Source: Anaerococcus sp. (lineage in GTDB: Bacteria; Bacillota; Clostridia; Tissierellales; Peptoniphilaceae). From it: 12,913 bases of DNA. Both the position numbers and the translations under genes were made by a program. The DNA is taken from NCBI RefSeq assembly GCF_030825785.1, contig NZ_JAPJPG010000044.1, forward strand, positions 1-12,913, written 5' to 3'. Under the pieces are notes generated by a model. It made no database searches. It had not been told where the DNA came from and was given only the letters and a program-made list of their open reading frames with translations. This document shows, piece by piece, positions 7,711 to 12,913 of this stretch (position 1 is the stretch's first letter; each line of letters opens with the position of its first letter).

Positions 7711-7716
7711 TTTTTT
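7690..7716 (+). terminator. Intrinsic terminator after pnp, upstream of ftsK
   Basis: A 9 bp stem (TAAACTGTC at 7690-7698 with GGCAGTTTA at 7702-7710, one G-U pair) has the triloop ATG and is followed by six T residues (7711-7716). It most likely ends the infB-pnp operon. It may also act on transcripts running into ftsK. Confidence 0.8.
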
Positions 7717-7719
7717 ATG

Positions 7720-7745
7720 CCTCTTAATATATAATTATAGAGAGG
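7720..7745 (+). promoter_or_regulatory. Helix able to cover the ftsK ribosome binding site
   Basis: CCTCT (7720-7724) is complementary to AGAGG (7741-7745), part of the ftsK ribosome binding site, and a T-G pair (7725 with 7740) extends the helix to six pairs. The loop is 14 bases of A and T only. Such a helix could lower translation of read-through transcripts. An alternative use of the same stretch is a promoter: TATAAT occurs at 7730-7735, but the only -35 candidate at proper spacing (TTTATT, 7707-7712) is poor. Confidence 0.35.
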
Positions 7746-7750
7746 TGGAT

Positions 7751-10063
7751 ATGACTAGTAAAAATCAAAACAGAATCAGAAAAAAATCGAATAAAAAATC
7801 ACCCAACAGGACCAAGGCTAAAAAGCCTAGGGAGAATAAATTTGATTTCAGGAGATTTTCTCTAATAATGATGGCAATCCAAGTCATTTTATTTATATTT
7901 ATTTTAAGTTCTAATACCGGACTTATGGGAGATGTCCTATCAGATTTCTTTGCTAAAATCTTTGGAAAATTTGCCCTAGTTTTCCCAGTTCTTGTATTTA
8001 TAAGTTTTCTATCAGAGCTTAGGGGAAGATTTAGAGAAAATATATCTAAGTTCTTGCTACTATATATTATATACTTACTTACCCTAGCATTGTTTTCTAG
8101 AGCTTTTATAAGAAATGAGCTTTCCTGGTCTGTCCAATATGCAGCAAGCCAAAAAACTGATGGGGGAGGAGCAATCGGTGGTGCAATTTCATTTTTCCTA
8201 GTTAATCTAATAGGAAATCTTGGCCTTTATATCCTTTATGGCCTTTCAATATTTGCTCTATTAATCGATATAAGTCCCCTAACTTATGGAGAATTTTTTG
8301 AGAAAGTTAAGGAAAGCTTTAGCAAATTAGGGCAAAATATAAAAGATTTGACCCTAAGAGCTAAAACCTCAATCGAGGAAAGAAAAAAAATACAGGAAGA
8401 AGAAAGAATCGAAGATAAGAGAGAAGACGATTTAGAAGAAAGGAAAGCTCCAGTAAAAGAAAATCCAATAAGTGTAAAAGAAAAAGAAGCTCCTAAAAAG
8501 GGAGAAGTAAAAAGAAAACCTGTCAAAAACTTCGACTTAGATAGCTTAGGCGATGCCAAGGTAAATAATTACAAGTCCCGTCAAGTTGAGATGTCTGATT
8601 TCAATGAAAGTTTTAGGAGAGAATTTGGAGATTATACTTATCCTTCCATCGATCTTTTGGAAGATATCAATGAAGATGGGGGAGTCGATGATCGAGAGAT
8701 CAGAGCTCGAGCAGTAGCTATAGAAGAGACTTTAGATTCATTCGGCATAGATGGTAAGGTTGTACAAATTGATGTAGGTCCAACAGTAACTTGTTATGAG
8801 CTAAAGCCTCAAAGGGGAGTTAAGGTTAGTAAGATTGTAAACTTATCTGATGATTTGGCCCTTGCCCTTGCTACAAGCGGTATAAGAATACTCGCTCCAA
8901 TCCCTGGCAAAAGCCATGTTGGAATCGAGGTTCCCAATGATAAGAAAGAAGTCGTTGGACTTAAGGAAATCTTATCTTCAGAAAACTTCGTCAAATCTAA
9001 ATATACGATTCCCTTTGCCATGGGTAAATCTGTATCAGGTGATGTTGAAGTTTCAGCGATTGAAAAGATGCCCCACCTTCTGGTCTCAGGAGCGACAGGA
9101 TCTGGTAAGTCCGTCTGTATTAATACCATCATCATGTCGATTCTCTACAAGCATTCGCCAAATGATGTAAAACTTCTCCTAGTAGATCCTAAGGTTGTAG
9201 AGCTTTCTATCTACAATGGAATCCCACATCTCATAATGCCAGTAATTACTGATCCTAAGAAGGCTTCTTCTTCCCTTTTCTGGGCCATTAGCGAGATGGA
9301 AAAAAGATACAAACTATTTGAGAAAAATCACGTTAGAGATATAGTTGGATATAAGAAGGCCCAAGAATCTGACGATTCTATGGAAAATCTTCCCTATATA
9401 GTAATCATAATAGACGAGCTTGCAGATTTGATGATGACTGTAGGAGCAGAAGTCGAAGATTATATAACAAGGCTTGCCCAAAAGTCGAGAGCTTGTGGCA
9501 TTCACTTAATTATTGCGACACAAAGACCGACAGTCGATGTTATAACAGGAACCATCAAGGCAAATATTCCTTCTAGGATTTCCTTTGCAGTTACAAGTCA
9601 AATAGACTCTAGAACAATTCTTGATAGCCAAGGAGCAGAGAAGCTTTTAGGTAAGGGAGATATGCTCTACGCTTCAAGCGATTCTATGAGACCAACCAGG
9701 ATTCAGGGAGCCTTTGTTTCTGATGATGAGGTAATAAGTGTCGTTAGAGAAATCAAAGAAGGAAACGAGACCAACTACGACGAAGATGCCATAGAGAAGG
9801 TAGAGGAAAACGTCGAAAGCCCAAGCGAAGCTTCAGATGATGAAGATGAACTAATAGATGAGGCTATCAAGCTTATAATTAACGAAAATACAGCCTCAGT
9901 ATCCATGCTTCAAAGAAAGCTTAAGATAGGCTACGCTAGGGCTGGAAGGATAATAGATCAGTTGGAACAAAGAGGAGTAGTTGGCGGATATGAAGGATCT
10001 AAGCCAAGAAAGGTCTTAGTAGATAGGTCTTATTTAGAAGGAGAAGAAAATGAATTTAGCTAA
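7751..10063 (+). CDS. ftsK: FtsK/SpoIIIE-family DNA translocase
   Basis: This is a hexameric ATP-driven DNA pump anchored in the septal membrane, which clears and segregates chromosome ends at division. The 770-residue protein has a basic N-terminus (1-35) and about four to five membrane segments (roughly 36-54, 70-90, 99-118, and one or two in 141-174). A charged K/E-rich linker (about 185-260) follows. The motor domain has Walker A GATGSGKS at 447-454 and Walker B VIIIDELADLM at 551-561, then IIATQRPTVDVITG. A C-terminal winged-helix gamma domain (about 700-765), which reads DNA polarity sequences, closes the protein. I chose ATG 7751. A GTG at 7745 adds two codons but lies inside the ribosome binding site AGAGGTGG (7741-7748). 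The 3' end overlaps pgsA by 14 bases. Whether it acts as FtsK or SpoIIIE depends on whether the host sporulates, which the window does not show. Confidence 0.95.
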   Translation: MTSKNQNRIRKKSNKKSPNRTKAKKPRENKFDFRRFSLIMMAIQVILFIFILSSNTGLMGDVLSDFFAKIFGKFALVFPVLVFISFLSELRGRFRENISKFLLLYIIYLLTLALFSRAFIRNELSWSVQYAASQKTDGGGAIGGAISFFLVNLIGNLGLYILYGLSIFALLIDISPLTYGEFFEKVKESFSKLGQNIKDLTLRAKTSIEERKKIQEEERIEDKREDDLEERKAPVKENPISVKEKEAPKKGEVKRKPVKNFDLDSLGDAKVNNYKSRQVEMSDFNESFRREFGDYTYPSIDLLEDINEDGGVDDREIRARAVAIEETLDSFGIDGKVVQIDVGPTVTCYELKPQRGVKVSKIVNLSDDLALALATSGIRILAPIPGKSHVGIEVPNDKKEVVGLKEILSSENFVKSKYTIPFAMGKSVSGDVEVSAIEKMPHLLVSGATGSGKSVCINTIIMSILYKHSPNDVKLLLVDPKVVELSIYNGIPHLIMPVITDPKKASSSLFWAISEMEKRYKLFEKNHVRDIVGYKKAQESDDSMENLPYIVIIIDELADLMMTVGAEVEDYITRLAQKSRACGIHLIIATQRPTVDVITGTIKANIPSRISFAVTSQIDSRTILDSQGAEKLLGKGDMLYASSDSMRPTRIQGAFVSDDEVISVVREIKEGNETNYDEDAIEKVEENVESPSEASDDEDELIDEAIKLIINENTASVSMLQRKLKIGYARAGRIIDQLEQRGVVGGYEGSKPRKVLVDRSYLEGEENEFS

Positions 10064-10580
10064 CAAAATAACCCTTGTAAGACTGTTTTTAATCCCGGTT
10101 TTTGTAATAATCTTTATGATTAGCGGAAGGGATATGAATATAGCAGCTATCGTCTTTATTATAGCAAGTCTTACAGATGCACTAGATGGTCATATAGCAA
10201 GAAGCAGAAACATGATAACGAACTTTGGTAAGTTTACTGATCCCTTGGTAGATAAGGTCCTAACCATGGCAGCCTTCTTGGTACTAGTAGAAGATAATAC
10301 AATACCTGCTTGGCCTGTTATAATAATAATCTCAAGAGAGCTTATAATCACAGGATTTAGGACTCTTGCGGCAGATTCTGGAATAACAATTGCGGCAAGT
10401 ATGTGGGGTAAGGCAAAGACAACAAGCCAAATGATATCATTAGTAATGCTTTTACTAAATGTACCTAGTCTAAATAAAGCTGGAATCTTTGTCTTCTATA
10501 TAGCTGTAATTCTCACGGTAATATCTGGAGTGGACTATATAGTTAAGAATAAAAAAGTCCTAGACTTGGAAAATATATAA
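10050..10580 (+). CDS. pgsA: CDP-diacylglycerol--glycerol-3-phosphate 3-phosphatidyltransferase
   Basis: PgsA makes phosphatidylglycerophosphate, the committed step to phosphatidylglycerol and cardiolipin, in the cytoplasmic membrane. The 176-residue protein has family length. It carries the full CDP-alcohol phosphotransferase signature D-x2-DG-x2-AR-x8-G-x3-D-x3-D at Asp43, Asp46-Gly47, Ala50-Arg51, Gly60, Asp64 and Asp68. Hydrophobic segments cover most of the chain: about 8-25, 30-42, 70-80, 87-101, 125-137 and 143-160. The start NLANKITLVRLFLIP is typical of PgsA and not of PssA. AAGGAG at 10038-10043 lies six bases before the ATG, inside the end of ftsK, so the two genes are probably coupled. 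In many Firmicutes cinA lies between pgsA and recA; here it does not. Confidence 0.95.
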   Translation: MNLANKITLVRLFLIPVFVIIFMISGRDMNIAAIVFIIASLTDALDGHIARSRNMITNFGKFTDPLVDKVLTMAAFLVLVEDNTIPAWPVIIIISRELIITGFRTLAADSGITIAASMWGKAKTTSQMISLVMLLLNVPSLNKAGIFVFYIAVILTVISGVDYIVKNKKVLDLENI

Positions 10581-10713
10581 AAGCTTTAGGAAGAAAAATA
10601 GAATAATATTGAAAATATTAGCTTTTGTAAATAATAGTTCCATCATTAAGCTAAGAGTCAAAGCATTCTTAAAAGGACGTTGACCTGTAAGCTTGTGATA
10701 GAAAAGATTTTAT
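10581..10713. other. A+T-rich spacer after pgsA, no gene seen
   Basis: I find no convincing coding frame. An A+T-only 7 bp stem with triloop GAA (10604-10610 with 10614-10620) lies inside a possible longer pairing of AAAAGCT (10579-10585) with AGCTTTT (10620-10626). This is too weak to call a terminator. The AAGCTT/AAGCTA hexamer recurs several times in the spacer. TTGACC at 10680-10685 has no -10 box at suitable spacing. Confidence 0.5.
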
Positions 10714-10741
10714 TTGCGAAAGCTTCTTTATTTTGTATAAT
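10714..10741 (+). promoter_or_regulatory. Candidate recA promoter P1
   Basis: TTGCGA (10714-10719) and TATAAT (10736-10741) are 16 bases apart. The -10 box is perfect and the -35 box matches 4 of 6. Transcription would start near 10748, giving a leader of about 70 bases before recA. Confidence 0.55.
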
Positions 10742-10743
10742 GC

Positions 10744-10771
10744 TTTAAGAAAATTAATAAAATGATATAAT
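10744..10771 (+). promoter_or_regulatory. Candidate recA promoter P2, extended -10
   Basis: A TGATATAAT extended -10 element (10763-10771) lies 30 bases downstream of the P1 TATAAT. Its -35 partner is weak (TTTAAG, 10744-10749, 16-base gap), but an extended -10 needs less -35 help. The start would be near 10778, with a leader of about 40 bases. No GAAC-N4-GTTC LexA operator is visible around either promoter. Confidence 0.55.
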
Positions 10772-10817
10772 AATAGTAAGATTTTGTACAGATTATATAA
10801 ATAGTAGAGGAGAGTTT

Positions 10818-11861
10818 ATGGATAAAGATAAGCAAAAGGCCTTAGACCAGGCTTTTAAAAATATAGAGAAAAAATACGGTAAGGGAGCCATAATGAAGAT
10901 GGGTGAAGCTCCTAGAGCTTCAGTATCAGCTATTCCAACTGGAGCAGTCAACCTCGATATAGCTTTAGGTATAGGTGGAATTCCTAGAGGAAGAGTGGTT
11001 GAAATTTTTGGACCTGAATCATCCGGTAAGACAACCCTTGCCCTTCATATAGTTGCAGAAGATCAAAAGCAAGATCAGACCTGTGCTTTTATCGATGCCG
11101 AGCACGCTCTAGATGCAGAATATGCAGAAAACTTGGGAGTTGATATAGATAACCTAATCCTCTCTCAACCAGATACTGGAGAGCAAGGTCTGGATATAGC
11201 TGAAAGTCTTGTAAGAAGTGGAGCGGTTGACCTAATAGTAATCGACTCAGTTGCAGCCCTTGTACCTAGAGCAGAAATCGAAGGAGAGATGGGAGACAGC
11301 CACGTCGGTCTTCAAGCGAGACTTATGAGTCAAGCTCTTAGAAGACTAACCGGTGTAATTGCAAAATCAAACACAACAGTGATTTTTATCAACCAATTAA
11401 GAGAAAAAGTCGGAGTTATGTTTGGATCTCCTGAGACAACACCAGGTGGTCGTGCCCTTAAGTTCTACTCATCAGTAAGACTTGATATCAGAAGGATAAA
11501 GACAATCACCCAAGGAGATAATTCTATAGGATCAAGAACTAGGGTTAAAGTTGTCAAAAACAAGGTAGCTCCTCCATTCAAGGTAGTAGAATTTGATATT
11601 ATGTATGGCAAGGGAATTTCCAAATCTGGAGTATTGCTCGATACGGCTGTAGATATGGACATAGTTGATAAGGCAGGATCTTGGTTCTCCTACAAGGACG
11701 AAAAGCTCGGCCAAGGTAGGGAGAATGTCAAAGATCTCTTAGAAGAAAATCCAGAACTTATGGCCCAAATTGATGCAGAGGTTAGAAAGAGCATAATTCA
11801 AGCCCAAGAAGATGGAGATGAAAATACAGAAGAAGACAAAAAAGAAGAAGAAAAGAAATAA
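10818..11861 (+). CDS. recA: RecA recombinase
   Basis: RecA forms ATP-dependent filaments on single-stranded DNA, catalyses strand exchange and triggers LexA self-cleavage. The 347-residue protein is full length. It has Walker A GPESSGKT at 65-72, FIDAEHALD with catalytic Glu95, Walker B LIVIDSV with Asp143, loop L1 EGEMGDSHVG near 154-163, and INQLREKVGVMFGSPETTPGG at 191-211 covering loop L2. The C-terminal tail (about 331-347) is rich in acidic residues and lysine, as usual. AGGAG at 10808-10812 lies five bases before the ATG. The gene is preceded by two candidate promoters and followed directly by a terminator, so it is probably monocistronic. Confidence 0.99.
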   Translation: MDKDKQKALDQAFKNIEKKYGKGAIMKMGEAPRASVSAIPTGAVNLDIALGIGGIPRGRVVEIFGPESSGKTTLALHIVAEDQKQDQTCAFIDAEHALDAEYAENLGVDIDNLILSQPDTGEQGLDIAESLVRSGAVDLIVIDSVAALVPRAEIEGEMGDSHVGLQARLMSQALRRLTGVIAKSNTTVIFINQLREKVGVMFGSPETTPGGRALKFYSSVRLDIRRIKTITQGDNSIGSRTRVKVVKNKVAPPFKVVEFDIMYGKGISKSGVLLDTAVDMDIVDKAGSWFSYKDEKLGQGRENVKDLLEENPELMAQIDAEVRKSIIQAQEDGDENTEEDKKEEEKK

Positions 11862-11875
11862 GAAAAATAAGAAGA

Positions 11876-11911
11876 CCCCAATTTCCAGAATGCGGATTTT
11901 GGGGCCTTTTT
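11876..11911. terminator. Bidirectional terminator between recA and dinB
   Basis: CCCCAA (11876-11881) pairs with TTGGGG (11899-11904). A 2x2 T/T internal loop, a further 3 bp (TCC with GGA) and a seven-base loop complete the hairpin. On the plus strand it is followed by a run of five T (11907-11911). On the minus strand the mirrored hairpin is followed by a T-rich tract derived from 11855-11874. The dinB stop codon (11910-11912) overlaps the plus-strand T run. Confidence 0.8.
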
Positions 11912-12913
11912 AGTCTAGGAAACTTAATTGATTTAGTTTTCTTTCTTGAAGATTTGATAGGGATATGCCAATTAGCCTTAGCATCTCGCCCTTGTGGAGG
12001 TCTTCTAAGAGACTTAAGGCTTCATTGTAGATATCTTTTGCCCTATAAATTGGCTCTTGGAGGGTAATAGACCTAGTGTGATTTTTGAATTTTGCATCTT
12101 TTATTTTTAAATTTACGGTTTTTCCTTGAATATTTTTGATGTCCATCTCATCTTCTATAAGCTCAGATAAGTTTTTTAGATAGGAAGTGAGAATTGCTAT
12201 ATCATTGGTGTTTTGGGCAAAGGTCCTCTCTTTTCCTATACTTTTTCTAACCCTAGAAGGATTAATCTTCCTATCATCAACTCCCCTTATGACATGATAG
12301 ATATAAGCTCCTTGCTTGCCAAAATTATCGATGAGGTATTCGTAGTCAAGTTTAAGGAGGTCCTCTACCTTATAGATGCCTATTTTATTTAATCTCTCGC
12401 TAGTTTTCTTACCTATGCCGTGGACCTTATTTACAGAAATATCAGGTAAGAAGTAATCTAAGTCTTCTTTTCTAATTTGAGTTATCCCATGGGGCTTTTG
12501 CCAATCGCTTGCAAGCTTTGCTAGAAATTTGTTGTAGGATATACCGATAGAAATACCTATACCAGTTTTACTTAAGACTTCGTCTTGAAGCTTTCTAGCA
12601 AGAGTTTTGGGAGAATCTGTTTCTACAAGTAGATAAGCCTCATCTACAGAAACTTGCTCCATTAGCTTAGCATATCCTTTTACAAGAGAAAAAATTTCCT
12701 TGGACTTTTCTCTGTAATATTTGTGATCTACTGGCAGAAGAATAAGATTTGGGCAAAGTTCTTTCGCCATAAAAACAGGCATAGCCGAATGAAGGCCATA
12801 TTCCCTTGCCTTGTAGTTAGCAGTTGTTAATATAGACCTATTACTAAGGCCACCAACAGCTAGGGGCATATTATTAAATTGTGGATTTCTTAAAATTTCA
12901 CATGATGCATAAA
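11910..12913 (-). CDS. dinB: DNA polymerase IV, Y-family (5' end outside window)
   Basis: DinB is a low-fidelity lesion-bypass polymerase. The minus-strand frame is open to base 12913, and the residues before the first visible ATG (at 12869) read YASCEILRNPQF, which is clearly DinB palm sequence. The true start lies roughly 10-15 codons beyond the edge, and the catalytic Asp of the HxDMDAF-type motif is not visible. About 333 residues are present. They include PLAVGG, the YKAREYGLHSAMP finger region, the catalytic VSVDEAYL motif (Asp-Glu pair), GISIGISYNKFLAKLASDWQKPHGI, a helix-hairpin-helix thumb (KVHGIGKKTSERL), the little-finger domain, and a C-terminal QLSFLD that resembles a beta-clamp-binding peptide. 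The gene converges on recA and shares its terminator. Confidence 0.96.
   Translation of the reverse strand, partial: YASCEILRNPQFNNMPLAVGGLSNRSILTTANYKAREYGLHSAMPVFMAKELCPNLILLPVDHKYYREKSKEIFSLVKGYAKLMEQVSVDEAYLLVETDSPKTLARKLQDEVLSKTGIGISIGISYNKFLAKLASDWQKPHGITQIRKEDLDYFLPDISVNKVHGIGKKTSERLNKIGIYKVEDLLKLDYEYLIDNFGKQGAYIYHVIRGVDDRKINPSRVRKSIGKERTFAQNTNDIAILTSYLKNLSELIEDEMDIKNIQGKTVNLKIKDAKFKNHTRSITLQEPIYRAKDIYNEALSLLEDLHKGEMLRLIGISLSNLQERKLNQLSFLD

Noticed and set aside
7555..7750. Known riboswitch or T-box in the pnp-ftsK spacer
   Set aside because: I saw no T-box GGTGG antiterminator motif, nor any core I know from FMN, SAM, purine, TPP or lysine riboswitches. It is kept only as an unnamed structured candidate.
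8916..9170. 84-codon plus-strand frame inside ftsK
   Set aside because: It is out of frame with the conserved motor domain, including Walker A, and has no independent support.
10680..10685. TTGACC as a -35 box upstream of recA
   Set aside because: The best -10-like sequence (GATAGA, 10697-10702) is only 11 bases away, so spacing is wrong.
10581..10713. Intrinsic terminator after pgsA
   Set aside because: The available stems are A+T only or have long loops and lack a proper T tract.
12867..12869. Minus-strand ATG at 12869 as the start of dinB
   Set aside because: The upstream in-frame residues (YASCEILRNPQF) are conserved DinB sequence, so the gene continues beyond the window.
1..12913. Mobile elements, CRISPR arrays, defence systems or horizontally acquired segments
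   Set aside because: All genes are core housekeeping families with uniform codon style. No transposase, integrase, spaced repeats or attachment-like repeats are visible.

Overview
This window is ordinary chromosomal DNA from a low-GC, Gram-positive anaerobe-type Firmicute. AGA arginine codons, A+T-rich spacers, strong GGAGG-type ribosome binding sites and the gene order all fit Clostridia or Tissierellia. A Peptoniphilaceae or Anaerococcus-like genome is my best guess, but this rests on general character and not on a search. No mobile element, CRISPR array, tRNA or rRNA is visible.

Region 1 (1-7554, plus strand) is the distal half of the conserved nusA-infB translation and RNA operon: infB (5' end off the window), rbfA, nrnA, truB, ribF, rpsO and pnp. 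The first five genes overlap one another by 1 to 26 bases and are probably translationally coupled. They cover translation initiation (IF2), 30S maturation (RbfA), nanoRNA and pAp turnover (NrnA), tRNA U55 pseudouridylation (TruB) and FMN/FAD synthesis (RibF). rpsO appears to have its own promoter inside the end of ribF and a structured leader that could mediate S15 autoregulation. A short GC-rich hairpin separates rpsO from pnp.

Region 2 (7555-7750) is a 196-base spacer with more structure than its length would suggest. It holds two hairpins, a clean intrinsic terminator, and two short repeated cores that allow an alternative, mutually exclusive fold. A further helix can cover the ftsK ribosome binding site. 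It could be an attenuator or riboswitch-like leader for ftsK, or only a structured 3' end of the pnp transcript.

Region 3 (7751-10580) is an ftsK-pgsA pair with a 14-base overlap: a membrane-anchored DNA translocase and a phosphatidylglycerophosphate synthase. Region 4 (10581-11911) holds an A+T-rich spacer with two strong -10 boxes, then recA and a terminator. Region 5 (11910-12913, minus strand) is dinB (DNA polymerase IV). It converges on recA, shares its terminator, and runs off the right edge without its first residues.

The genes themselves are textbook families. The less ordinary material is in the non-coding leaders, above all those of rpsO and ftsK.
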